From Thermoleophilia bacterium SCSIO 60948 (lineage in GTDB: Bacteria > Actinomycetota > Thermoleophilia > Solirubrobacterales > 70-9), in the NCBI GenBank assembly GCA_021496505.1, contig CP053031.1, forward strand, positions 1,178,001 to 1,242,000: a stretch of DNA of 64,000 nucleotides, read 5' to 3'. The notes under the pieces were generated by a model that did no database searches, was not told where the DNA came from, and saw only the letters and a list, made by a program, of their open reading frames with translations. Made by a program: the position numbers and the translations under genes. This document shows positions 23,445 to 31,834 of the stretch, in pieces (the stretch's first letter is position 1; each line of letters begins with the position of its first letter).

Positions 23445-24959
23445 ATGGAAGCAGCGACGGGTACGCGCTCGCAGGACGCGCCGACGCGCGGGAAGCTGCA
23501 GCGGCGGGCGCTCGGGGTACCGGACCTCGTCTTCTTCATCGTCGCCGCGTCGGCGCCGCTGACGGTGGTCGCGGGCGGGGTCTCGGCGACGTATCTCGTC
23601 ACGGGCAACACCGGCGTACCGCTGCTCTTCCTGGTCCTCGCGGCGATCCTGGCGTTGTTCGTGTCGGGCTACGCGGCGATGAGCCACCACGTGACGAACG
23701 CCGGCGCGTTCTACGCCTACGTCGCGAAGGGGATCTCGAAGACGGTCGGAGTCGGTACGGCCTTCGTCGCGTTGATCGCCTACAACGCGATGCAGATCGG
23801 GATCGCGGGTCTGTTCGGAGCCGTCTTCGGTGGCTTCGTCTCCGCGCAGACCGGGTTCACCATGGACTGGTGGGCCTGGTGCTTCGTCGCGATCGCGGTC
23901 ATCGGCGTGCTCGGCTGGCTGCGGGTCGACCTCAACGCGAAGGTCCTCGCCCTGTTCCTGACCGCAGAGGTGATCGTCGTCGCCTTCTTCGACGTCGTGG
24001 TCGCGGGGAACCCCTCGCCGGAGGGCATCTCCTTCGCCACCGCCTACGACCCGAGCATCGCCTTCGGCGCCGCGGTCGGTGCCGCTCTGACGTTCACGAT
24101 GGCCGCGTTCGTCGGGTTCGAGTCCGGCGCCATCTACTCCGAGGAGTGCAAGGAGCCGCGGCGGACCGTCGCCCGCGCGACCTACATCTCGCTCGGCGCG
24201 ATCGCGATCTTCTACTCGATCTCGGCGTGGATGCTGCAGAGCGCGGCCGGCCCGTCGGTGGTCGTCGATCCCGTCGCCCTCGTCGACGGCGGCTACGCGA
24301 CCGCCGGCGCCCCCGATCCCGTCTCGATCCTGTTCGTGACGCTCGCGGTAAACGTCTCAGCCCCGGTCGCGGACATCGCGACACTGCTCTTCTGCACCAG
24401 CCTGTTCGCCGCGATGCTGTCGTTCCACAACGCCGTCGCGCGCTACTGCTTCGCGCTCGGCCGGGCGGGTGTCCTGCCGCGTGTCTTCTCGCGGGTCCGC
24501 GAGTCGAGCGGTGCTCCCTTCGTCGGCTCGAGTGCCCAGACGGTGCTCGCGGTCGTCGTGATCGGGCTGTTCGCGCTGTCGGGCTCGGACCCGGTTCTGA
24601 ACCTGTTCACCTGGCTGACGAACCTCGGCGCGCTCGGGATCTTCCTCCTGCTGGCGCTCGCCTCGTTCTCGGTCGTCGGCTACTTCTCGCGCAACCACCA
24701 CGGCGAGAGTGCCTGGTCGACGCGGATCGCGCCGGCGATCTCGGGGGTCCTGCTGACCGCGATCTTCATCCTCGCGCTGGCCAACTTCAACGTCCTGATC
24801 ACGAGCATGCAGGGGGCACCGCTCGACGACCGGGCGATCATCCTGCCCGCGATCCTGATCGGCGGCGGCCTGATCGGACTGGCGCTGGGCGCGTATCTCA
24901 AGCGCTCGAAGCCCGAGATCTACGCGCGGATCGGCGAGGGCGGCGAGGAGGTTCCCTGA
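23445..24959 (+). CDS. APC-superfamily amino acid/amine permease
   Basis: A 504-residue membrane protein with about 12 hydrophobic segments. The first helix region has FFIVAASAPLTVVAGG, the APC unwound-helix motif area, and FVGFESGAIYSEECKEPRRT is the conserved loop after helix 6. A basic N-tail and a C-terminal KRSKPEIYARIGEGGEE are cytosolic. ATG 23445 is chosen (GGAGAG 6 nt upstream); an in-frame GTG at 23418 directly follows AGGAGG. It fills the place of PuuP in a Puu-type pathway. The operator upstream ties it to the GntR regulon. Confidence 0.9.
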   Translation: MEAATGTRSQDAPTRGKLQRRALGVPDLVFFIVAASAPLTVVAGGVSATYLVTGNTGVPLLFLVLAAILALFVSGYAAMSHHVTNAGAFYAYVAKGISKTVGVGTAFVALIAYNAMQIGIAGLFGAVFGGFVSAQTGFTMDWWAWCFVAIAVIGVLGWLRVDLNAKVLALFLTAEVIVVAFFDVVVAGNPSPEGISFATAYDPSIAFGAAVGAALTFTMAAFVGFESGAIYSEECKEPRRTVARATYISLGAIAIFYSISAWMLQSAAGPSVVVDPVALVDGGYATAGAPDPVSILFVTLAVNVSAPVADIATLLFCTSLFAAMLSFHNAVARYCFALGRAGVLPRVFSRVRESSGAPFVGSSAQTVLAVVVIGLFALSGSDPVLNLFTWLTNLGALGIFLLLALASFSVVGYFSRNHHGESAWSTRIAPAISGVLLTAIFILALANFNVLITSMQGAPLDDRAIILPAILIGGGLIGLALGAYLKRSKPEIYARIGEGGEEVP

Positions 24960-24991
24960 GCCGCGAGGCCGCGAGCGACTTCGCGGCCCGG

Positions 24992-26155
24992 GTGACGGTC
25001 GCCGACCTCGACCGCGATCCCTATCCGATCTACGCTCGGCTGCGCCGCGACGCGCCGGTCGCGTGGGTGCCGGCGGTCGGGCTCTGGCTGGCGACGAGCT
25101 GGCGCGCGGCGGAGCGCGTGGCGAGCGATCCGGAGCTGTTCGCCGCCGATCTGCCGGACTCGCCGATCGACAGATCGTTCGGCAGCCCGACGATCCTGAC
25201 CTGCGACGGGTCCGTGCATCGCGACCTGCGGCGTGGGGTGGACCCGCCGCTGCGTCCGGCGGCGGTCGCCGGTTTCGTCGACGGACTCGTCGGGCCGATC
25301 GTCGACGAGTTGCTCGACCGGCTCGAGGGACGCCAGACCGTGGAGCTGATGTCCGAGCTCTTCGAGCCCGCCTCGGTGCTCTCGCTCGGGGCCGTCCTCG
25401 GCCTCGGCGATCTCGACGCGCCGACGCTGCGGCGCTGGTTCGCGGGCCTGGCCGACGGCGCCACCAACTTCGAGCGCGACCCGGCCAAGCAACGGCGAAG
25501 CGACGCGGTGGCGGCCGAGATTGACGCGCTCGTGGGGCCGCGACTCGAACGGCTGCGCGCCGAGCCCGACGACGGCCTCGTCTCGCACATGCTCCACGGT
25601 GGTCGCGAGTCAGGCCGGCCGCGTGCGGCCGCGGAGATCATGCCCTCGCTCAAGGTCATCCTGCTCGGCGGGATGCAGGAGCCCGGCCACGGCGCCGGCT
25701 CGGTGATGCTCGCGCTGCTCCGCCACCCGGATCAGCTCGAGGCGGTGCGTGACGATGTCGAGGGCCTGCTTCCTCCAGCGATCGAGGAGGGAATGCGCTG
25801 GATCGCCCCGATCGGGACACAGGGGCGACGCGCTACGCGCGAGGTCGAGGTCGAGGGCCAGGTTCTTCCGATCGACGCTCCGGTCGCGGCCGTCGTCGCG
25901 GCCGCGAACCGCGACCCGGATCGCTACGCGGACCCCGATCGCTTCGACATCCGCCGCGAGCGCCGGCGGCCGGCGACGTTCGGCTTCGGCCGGCACTTCT
26001 GCTCGGGCCACGCGCTCGCTCGGGCTCAGGAGCGGATCATGCTCGCGCGGCTGCTCGAGCGACACCCGCGGATCGAGCTCGATCCGGCCCGCGAGCCCGA
26101 GGTGAGCGGCTGGGAGTTCAGGGCCCCGCGCAACCTCGACGTGGTTCTCGGCTAG
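24992..26155 (+). CDS. Cytochrome P450 with an atypical I-helix
   Basis: About 387 residues from GTG 24992; the reading frame stays open upstream to a CTG at 24956 that would overlap the permease stop, so the start is uncertain. P450 marks: EEGMRW (ExxR of the K-helix) and FGFGRHFCSGHALAR (heme Cys ligand). The I-helix oxygen-activation site reads GGMQEPGHGAG: where most P450s have (A/G)Gx(D/E)T, the Thr is Pro. Such enzymes often need substrate-assisted proton delivery or do unusual chemistry. Downstream of the permease in the same operon. No redox partner is encoded nearby. Confidence 0.87.
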   Translation: MTVADLDRDPYPIYARLRRDAPVAWVPAVGLWLATSWRAAERVASDPELFAADLPDSPIDRSFGSPTILTCDGSVHRDLRRGVDPPLRPAAVAGFVDGLVGPIVDELLDRLEGRQTVELMSELFEPASVLSLGAVLGLGDLDAPTLRRWFAGLADGATNFERDPAKQRRSDAVAAEIDALVGPRLERLRAEPDDGLVSHMLHGGRESGRPRAAAEIMPSLKVILLGGMQEPGHGAGSVMLALLRHPDQLEAVRDDVEGLLPPAIEEGMRWIAPIGTQGRRATREVEVEGQVLPIDAPVAAVVAAANRDPDRYADPDRFDIRRERRRPATFGFGRHFCSGHALARAQERIMLARLLERHPRIELDPAREPEVSGWEFRAPRNLDVVLG

Positions 26156-26167
26156 CGTTCGCGCGGC

Positions 26168-27580
26168 GTGCAGGGTGCGGGAGATCGAGCTCCTGACCGG
26201 CCGGCCCTCGCCGACCGCGGCGAGATCCTGCGCGAGCTCGGCGGCCTGATCGCCGGCGCCTGGGAGTCCTTCGAGCACCCGCGCCCCGAGGAGCCGGGTC
26301 TCGCGCCCGCACTGCGCTCGACGCTCGGCGAGCCGCTGCCCGAGGAGCCCACGGCGGCGCCCGAGGTCCTCGCCGACGCCGCCGAGGTCCTCGACGAGAG
26401 CGTCTCACCGGCGCGCCCGCTCTACCTGGCATACGTCGGTTCGACCGGGCTCGAGGTCGGCGTGCTCGCCGCCGCGATGGCGGCCACCTACGACGTCAAC
26501 CTCGCGACGACGGCGCGGACCGCCGACCTCGTCGAGCGCCAGGCGCTCGAGTGGATCGCCGAGTTCGTCGGTTATCCGCACTCCGAGGGCGCGTTCACGA
26601 GCGGCGGGATGATCTCGAATCTCACGGCGCTCCTGGCGGCGCGCGAGGCCGCGCTCCCGGGCTGCCGCGAGCGCGGGTTCGATGGCCGGCGCGGAGCGAT
26701 CTACTGCTCCTCGGAGACGCATCACTCGGTCGTCCGGGCGGCTGAGGCGGCCGGCTTCGGCCGCATGTCGGTCCGCCGGCTCGAGCTCGACGAACGCCGG
26801 CGGATGCGACCGCGCGAGCTCGCGGCCGCGATAGCGGCCGACCGGGCCGAGGGGATCGAGCCCGTCTGCGTCGTCGCCAACGGCGGCACGACCCTCACCG
26901 GCGCGGTCGACCCGATCCGTGGCGTCGGCGAGGTCTGCCGCGCCGAGCGCGTCTGGCTCCACATCGACGGTGCCTACGGGCTGCCGGCCGCCGCCACCGA
27001 CTCGGCGGCGCCGCTCTTCGACGGCCTCGAGCTCGCCGACTCGCTGACGATCGACGCGCACAAGTGGATCGGGATCCAGAAGAGCTGCTCGCTGGTCCTC
27101 GTCGGGCGCCGCGGCGCGCTCGAGGCGACCTACGGACACGAGGAGTCCTACATGCGCCGCGAGGAGGTGCCGAACGCCGTCGAACGGACGCTCGAATACT
27201 CGCGTCCGTTCCGGTCCCTGAAGCCGTGGCTCGCCTTCCGGATCCACGGCGCGGCGGCGATCCGCGGCTGGATCGAGCACACGCTATCGCTCGCGCGCGA
27301 GTTCACGGCGTTGATCCGCGCCGAGCCGGGGTTCGAGCTTCTGCACGAGCCGACCCTCTCGACCGTCTGCTTCCGCCATCTGCCTGCCGACGGCGCGGAC
27401 CCGGACGAGCACAACCTCGAGCTCGCACAGCGGATCCGCGAGGACGGCCGGATCTTCCTCGCCGAGGCGGTCGTCGACGGGCGCACCTGCCTACGGGTCT
27501 GCTTCGTCAACTTCCGCACGCGTCGCGAGGACCTCGACACGGTCCTCGCGACGCTGCGTGAGCTGAGCTCGACGGCCTAG
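26168..27580 (+). CDS. PLP-dependent group II decarboxylase (aromatic-amino-acid-decarboxylase-like)
   Basis: A 470-residue fold-type I enzyme. GAFTSGGMISNLTALLAAR binds the cofactor phosphate, HHSVVRAAEAAGF holds the ring-stacking His, VWLHIDGAYG the Asp that pairs with the pyridine N, and IDAHKWIGIQK the Schiff-base Lys near 300. This order is that of AADC/tyrosine decarboxylases. In the cluster it could make or remove an aromatic amine. GTG start 12 bp after the P450 stop, so part of the permease operon. Confidence 0.87.
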   Translation: MQGAGDRAPDRPALADRGEILRELGGLIAGAWESFEHPRPEEPGLAPALRSTLGEPLPEEPTAAPEVLADAAEVLDESVSPARPLYLAYVGSTGLEVGVLAAAMAATYDVNLATTARTADLVERQALEWIAEFVGYPHSEGAFTSGGMISNLTALLAAREAALPGCRERGFDGRRGAIYCSSETHHSVVRAAEAAGFGRMSVRRLELDERRRMRPRELAAAIAADRAEGIEPVCVVANGGTTLTGAVDPIRGVGEVCRAERVWLHIDGAYGLPAAATDSAAPLFDGLELADSLTIDAHKWIGIQKSCSLVLVGRRGALEATYGHEESYMRREEVPNAVERTLEYSRPFRSLKPWLAFRIHGAAAIRGWIEHTLSLAREFTALIRAEPGFELLHEPTLSTVCFRHLPADGADPDEHNLELAQRIREDGRIFLAEAVVDGRTCLRVCFVNFRTRREDLDTVLATLRELSSTA

Positions 27581-27594
27581 CGGGCGGGGCCGGG

Positions 27595-28005
27595 TCAGCC
27601 GGTCGGCTGGGTGATCCGGATGTGATTGCCGAAGGGGTCACGGACCGCCATGTCGATCCCGTAGAAGCGCTCCGTCGGCTCCTCGATGATCTCCACGCCC
27701 TTCGCGACGAGGTCCTCGTAGTCGCCGCGGCAGTCGTCGGTTCGCAGGTTGAGCGCGAGGCCCGTGCGGCCCTTCGAGAGCAGGCTCCGGATCGCGGCCT
27801 GCGAGTCGGGGTCGATGTACTCGTTGTCGGGCGACTCGAGCAGGACCTCGCGGTCGGGCTCGCCCGGGACGTTGATCGTGAGCCAGCGCATGTTGCCGAG
27901 GTCGACGTCGGCGTTCTTCTCGAGACCGAGCTTGCCGACGTAGAACTCGAGCGCCTCGTCCTGATCGAGAACCCAGATGTTGGAGTGCGTGATCGCTGTG
28001 AACAT
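27595..28005 (-). CDS. VOC-family (glyoxalase/bleomycin-resistance-like) protein
   Basis: A 136-residue single VOC chain with paired beta-alpha-beta-beta-beta units (ITHSNIWVLDQDEALEFYV; later GIDMAVRDPFGNHIRITQP). It probably dimerises. The metal ligands of glyoxalase I are only partly present, so enzymatic function is open; many such proteins are isomerases or antibiotic binders. The AraC gene lies 10 bp upstream in the same direction, a common AraC-VOC pair, and it is likely unrelated to the flanking GntR regulon. Confidence 0.85.
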   Translation of the reverse strand: MFTAITHSNIWVLDQDEALEFYVGKLGLEKNADVDLGNMRWLTINVPGEPDREVLLESPDNEYIDPDSQAAIRSLLSKGRTGLALNLRTDDCRGDYEDLVAKGVEIIEEPTERFYGIDMAVRDPFGNHIRITQPTG

Positions 28006-28015
28006 GGGCGTGAAG

Positions 28016-28507
28016 CTACGCCGGGCGGGCAGCGCGGTCTTCTCCGAAAGTGCGCGACCCGCGAGCCGGGGCGGCCGAGGCAGGACCTGGTCTGACCGGT
28101 CGCTCGTAGCTCGTCACAGCGCAGGTCGGCACGCGGAGCCGGGCGTCGTCGGCGGCCGGGGTCGCGCGGCGGCGGTACTCGCTCGGCGAGGCGCCGACGA
28201 TGGCCGCGAACGTGCGGCTGAAACTGCCGAGGCTCGCGAAGCCGACCTCGAGTGAGACCTCGGTGACGCTCAGCTCCGCGCGCTCGCGCAGCATCCACAT
28301 CGCGCGCTCGATCCTGCGCCGCTGTAGGTAGCGGTGCGGCGTCTCTCCGAACGCGGCGCCGAACGCGCGGATGAAGTGGGCACGCGAGCAGTTCGCGATC
28401 CGCGCAAGGGCCTCGATGTCGATCGGCTCGGCCCAGCGGCGATCGATCGCGTCGCGGGCTCGGAGCAGGTCGCGGTTCTGCGCCTCGCGGGGCGTGAGCT
28501 CTGCCAC
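28016..28507 (-). CDS. AraC-family transcriptional regulator
   Basis: A 163-residue protein in which the DNA-binding domain comes first. Two HTH motifs are visible: IDIEALARIANCSRAHFIRA and LSVTEVSLEVGFASLGSFSR, followed by VGASPSEYRRR. There is no long sensor domain; the roughly 50-residue tail is Pro/Arg rich. It likely controls the VOC gene directly downstream. Confidence 0.9.
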   Translation of the reverse strand: MAELTPREAQNRDLLRARDAIDRRWAEPIDIEALARIANCSRAHFIRAFGAAFGETPHRYLQRRRIERAMWMLRERAELSVTEVSLEVGFASLGSFSRTFAAIVGASPSEYRRRATPAADDARLRVPTCAVTSYERPVRPGPASAAPARGSRTFGEDRAARPA

Positions 28508-28529
28508 GCGAGCGAAGTTAGCGCGCGGC

Positions 28530-29762
28530 TCAGGCCGCCGTGAGGCGCAGCGGCATCCGTTTGACGCCGTTGAAGAAGTTCGACTGCAGTCGCTCCGCCG
28601 GGCCCGTGGGCTCGAACGAGGCGACCCGCCGGATCAGCTCCTCGAAGACGATCCGGACCTCGAGCCGGGCGAGGTGGGCGCCGGTGCAGAAGTGCGGCCC
28701 ACCCGGACCGAAGGTCATCTGCGGGTTCGGGTCGCGGCCGACGTCGAAGCGCATCGGGTCGTCGAACCTGCGCTCGTCGAAGTTGCCGGAGATGAACCAC
28801 GTGGCGATCTTGTCGTTCTCTCGCACCGGCGTTCCGGCGATCTCGGTGTCGAGCGTCGCGGTACGACGGAAGTGATGGACGGGTGTGGCCCAGCGCAGGA
28901 TCTCGTCGGCGGCGGTCCCGATCAGCTCGGGGTCGCCGCGCAGCCGCTCGAGCTCGCCGGGGTTCTCGATCAGCGCCAGGACTCCGTGGGAGATCGAGTG
29001 GCGCGTCGTCTCGTTGCCGGCGACGGCGAGCAACAGGAAGTAGACGTCGATCTCCTTCTGGGAGAGCGGGCAGCCGTCGATCTCGGCCTCGACGAGCTTC
29101 GTGACGATGTCGTCGCGCGGACAGCTGCGGCGATCGGCGGCGATCCGCTGCGAGTACTCGAACATCTCGAGTGCCGCCGGGTTGGAGAACGGGAGGTGGC
29201 GATTCGCCCTCGCGACCTCGGGGTCGATGGCGTGCTCGGGGTCGTCCTGGCCGAGCATCCGGTCGCCGAGCTCGACGAGCAGCCGGTGGTCCGTCTCGGG
29301 CACGCCGAGCATCTCCGCGAACACCCGCATCGGCAGCTCGGCGGCGACGTCCTCGACGAACTCGACCTCCCCGCGCTCGAGCGCGTCATCGAGGATCCGG
29401 TCGATCAGCCCGCGGATCCGCTCCTCGAAGACGCGGACCGCTCGCGGGGTGAAGTCGCGGTTGACGATCGCGCGCAGCTTGTTGTGCGGCGGCGGGTCCA
29501 TGTCGATCATCGACTTGCGGGCCTCGATCTCATCGGGCTCGAGGTCCTGGAGCGAGGTGCCGCCGCGCTCGGAGGAGAAGCTCCGCCAGTCCTTGTGGAC
29601 GGCGACGATGTCGTCGAAGCGCGTCACGGCCCAGTATCCGCGGCCCTCGGGCTCGTCCTGCCAGTGGACCGGGTCCTCGTCGCGAAGCACACGGAACATC
29701 TCGTGCGGGACGCTGTCGGCGAACAGCGTGTGGTCGTTCAGGTCGACTTCGGAGAGCTTCAT
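28530..29762 (-). CDS. Cytochrome P450 (CYP125/CYP142/linalool-hydroxylase-like)
   Basis: A 410-residue P450. The I-helix LLLAVAGNETTRHSISHG has the normal acid-alcohol pair, the K-helix EILRW has ExxR, and the heme loop is TFGPGGPHFCTGAHLARLE. SMIDMDPPPHNKLRAIVNRDF is typical of the soluble actinobacterial sterol/terpene P450 group. The upstream gene is the glutamine-synthetase-like ligase 12 bp away in the same direction, so they are co-transcribed. It may oxidise the gamma-glutamylated substrate in place of the PuuB oxidase (inference). Confidence 0.88.
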   Translation of the reverse strand: MKLSEVDLNDHTLFADSVPHEMFRVLRDEDPVHWQDEPEGRGYWAVTRFDDIVAVHKDWRSFSSERGGTSLQDLEPDEIEARKSMIDMDPPPHNKLRAIVNRDFTPRAVRVFEERIRGLIDRILDDALERGEVEFVEDVAAELPMRVFAEMLGVPETDHRLLVELGDRMLGQDDPEHAIDPEVARANRHLPFSNPAALEMFEYSQRIAADRRSCPRDDIVTKLVEAEIDGCPLSQKEIDVYFLLLAVAGNETTRHSISHGVLALIENPGELERLRGDPELIGTAADEILRWATPVHHFRRTATLDTEIAGTPVRENDKIATWFISGNFDERRFDDPMRFDVGRDPNPQMTFGPGGPHFCTGAHLARLEVRIVFEELIRRVASFEPTGPAERLQSNFFNGVKRMPLRLTAA

Positions 29763-29774
29763 GGTCCGTGCGTC

Positions 29775-31103
29775 CTAGAGGTGGTGCATGTACTCGGCGT
29801 GGTCCCAGTCCGAGACCCACTGGCGGTGGCGCTCGCACTCGAAGCGTTTCATCGTCACGAAGGTGTCGACCAGCTCGGGCCCGATCTGGCGGACCAGCGT
29901 CTCGTCGGCCTCGAGCGCGTCGAGCGCGGCCTCGAGCGACTCGGGCAGCGGCGCGCCGCGCTCGTCCTCGGGCAGCGTGTAGGCGTCGCCGACGAGCGCT
30001 GCCGGCGGCTCGAGCTCGCGGCGCAGCCCGTCGATCCCGGCGAACAGCAGCGCGGCGATCACGAGGTGCGGGTTCGCGGCGCCGTCTCCGACCCGGACCT
30101 CGACGCGGCAGGCCGAGCCGCGATCGGGCGGGATACGGACGAAGGTCGTGCGGTTGTCGAGCCCCCAGTTGACGTTGATCGGCGCGAGGCTGTCGGGAAG
30201 GATCCGGCGGTAGGCGTTGATCGTCGGGTTGAGAAACGCCATCAGCGCGGGCGCGTGGGCGAGCACGCCGGCGGTGAAGTGGCGCAGGTCGTCTGAGAGC
30301 CCGTCGGCGCCCTCGGTGTCCGCGAAGCAGTTCGAGCCCTCGCGCTCGAGCGATATGTGCATGTGGGTGCCCGAGCCGCCCTGGTCGTTGAACGGCTTGC
30401 CCATGAACGTCGCGTGGAGTCCGCGCGAGGTGCAGACCTCCTTGACGGTGGTCTTGAGACGGAAGGCGACGTCGGCCGCCTCGAGCGGTGTGCGCTCGTG
30501 GAGGTTGATCTCGTACTGCGAGTTCATGTACTCGTGGTTCGCGGCGATCGCGCCGAGATCGAGCGCGACGGCGGCGTCGAGCAGCGCGCGCAGGATGCCG
30601 CGTGGGTCGGCCTGGGCGCCGACGGTGTAGACCATGCTCATCGCGTCGACGTGGCGGCGCATGCCGCCCTCGCCATCGGGTTCGCAGACGAAGAACTCGA
30701 GCTCCGGGCCGATCTTCGACGTCACGCCGAGCTCGGCCAGCGCCGCCTCGGCGCGGCGGACGAGATGGCGGACGTCGGTCGGCTCGGGCTCGCCGTCCTC
30801 GCGCGTCAGGTCGGCGAGACAACAAGCGACGCCGTCCTCCCACGGCAGCGTCTTGAGCGTGTCGAGGTCCGGTCGGGCGATCATGTCCGGATAACCGATC
30901 TCGCCACCGACGACGGGTGTGTGGCGCAGGTCGGTCCCCATCACGGCCCAACAGAAGGCGAGGCCGCTCCGAACCGCCCGGCCGAGCTCGGCCGCCGGAA
31001 CGTCCTTGCCGCGCTGGACCCCGTGGAGATCCGGGTACACGACGCGGATCACCTCGGCATCCCCGCTCGCGGTACCCGCGCTCTGATCAGCCACCGATGC
31101 CAC
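29775..31103 (-). CDS. Glutamine-synthetase-family gamma-glutamyl-amine ligase (PuuA-like)
   Basis: A 442-residue enzyme with the GS fold: IGPELEFFVCEPDG (metal-binding Glu), SQYEINLHERTPLEAAD, LHATFMGKPFNDQGGSGTHM (metal/ATP site) and the late RVGDGAANPHL. There is no adenylylation Tyr loop of GlnA, and the C-terminal FECERHRQWVSDWDHAEYM resembles gamma-glutamylpolyamine synthetases. GTG 31103 is chosen as the start because GGGAGAGG precedes it and because the reading frame farther up runs through the operator. Predicted reaction: glutamate + amine + ATP to gamma-glutamylamide. Confidence 0.87.
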   Translation of the reverse strand: MASVADQSAGTASGDAEVIRVVYPDLHGVQRGKDVPAAELGRAVRSGLAFCWAVMGTDLRHTPVVGGEIGYPDMIARPDLDTLKTLPWEDGVACCLADLTREDGEPEPTDVRHLVRRAEAALAELGVTSKIGPELEFFVCEPDGEGGMRRHVDAMSMVYTVGAQADPRGILRALLDAAVALDLGAIAANHEYMNSQYEINLHERTPLEAADVAFRLKTTVKEVCTSRGLHATFMGKPFNDQGGSGTHMHISLEREGSNCFADTEGADGLSDDLRHFTAGVLAHAPALMAFLNPTINAYRRILPDSLAPINVNWGLDNRTTFVRIPPDRGSACRVEVRVGDGAANPHLVIAALLFAGIDGLRRELEPPAALVGDAYTLPEDERGAPLPESLEAALDALEADETLVRQIGPELVDTFVTMKRFECERHRQWVSDWDHAEYMHHL

Positions 31104-31144
31104 CGCCTCTCCCTGCGGTCTCCCGGACCGCGTGCCTCCAGCGT

Positions 31145-31157
31145 GGATAATGTACCC
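31145..31157 (-). promoter_or_regulatory. Operator site upstream of the PuuA-like ligase, GGGTACATTATCC on the minus strand
   Basis: On the minus strand the site reads GGGTACATTATCC, differing by one base from site A at 17721-17733. TACATT fits -10. Here the start codon (31103) is about 40 bp downstream with its own SD, so this transcript has a leader, unlike sites A and B. Confidence 0.66.
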
Positions 31158-31246
31158 ATTCTGAATCGCTGCTCCAAGCCGCGGCCCCATCGTCTAGTCT
31201 CGGCGCCGAGTCCGGGCGAGGTAGATCTCAGAGGAGGAGCGGAGCG

Positions 31247-31630
31247 GTGGACGTAAGCGAGTTGAAGCAGATACCCCTGTTCGCGGAGGTCTCCGACGAG
31301 CAGCTCCACAAGATCGCTCCGTTCACGAGCCTCGTCTCGGTCTCCGAGGGCAAGCAGGTGATCCGCGAGGGCGGCTACTCGAACGACTTCTACGCCATCC
31401 AGGAGGGCGAGGTCAGGGTCGAGCGCGACGGCGAGGAGGTCGCGACGCTCGGCAAGGGCGACGTGTTCGGCGAGCAGGGTCTGCTCGAGAAGCAGGAGCG
31501 CTCGGCGACGGTCACCGCGACCCAGGCCTCGCGCCTGATCAAGATCGAGCACTGGGAGCTCTCGCGGATGAAGAAGGCCATGCCCGAGGTCATCGAAGAG
31601 CTCCAGAAGAAGGTCGACGAACGCTCGTAG
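31247..31630 (+). CDS. Cyclic-nucleotide-binding-domain protein (single domain)
   Basis: A 127-residue protein consisting of one cNMP-binding beta-barrel: LKQIPLFAEVSDEQLHKIA (N-helix), VIREGGYSNDFYAIQEGEV, and the phosphate-binding cassette FGEQGLLEKQERSATVTA, which keeps Gly-Glu and the Arg-Ser-Ala ligands. No DNA-binding domain follows, so it is not CRP; small proteins like this may act as partner subunits or as sensors. Starts at GTG with GAGGAGGAG upstream. Confidence 0.87.
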   Translation: MDVSELKQIPLFAEVSDEQLHKIAPFTSLVSVSEGKQVIREGGYSNDFYAIQEGEVRVERDGEEVATLGKGDVFGEQGLLEKQERSATVTATQASRLIKIEHWELSRMKKAMPEVIEELQKKVDERS

Positions 31631-31724
31631 GGCGGCCGCACGGCGGCTCGCATATCGCGGTCATCGGTCGGTCGTGTGCGGAGCACACTTCCCTTCCTGC
31701 TTCCCACGATCTGCTTCGCCGCGA

Positions 31725-31774
31725 GCGGCCGTTCGGTTGACGGAAGGCTTTGCCCGGGGCGGCCGTTCGGTTGA
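31725..31774 (+). repeat. 16-bp direct repeat upstream of the cobalamin leader
   Basis: GCGGCCGTTCGGTTGA occurs exactly at 31725-31740 and at 31759-31774, 34 bp apart. The stretch 31631-31834 has no gene. The repeats lie where a promoter for the riboswitch transcript should be and may be activator sites or a duplicated -35 region (TTGACG, TTGATG at their ends). Confidence 0.45.
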
Positions 31775-31834
31775 TGGTCTCGGGTGCGGTCGGCGCCGGG
31801 CGCCCGGCGCGGGTGTAGGCTGGCTCGCGACATA

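Noticed and set aside
28371-30296. 641-codon plus-strand open frame across the P450 and ligase genes
   Set aside because: Antisense to two clear enzymes with full motifs; composition is typical of shadow frames.
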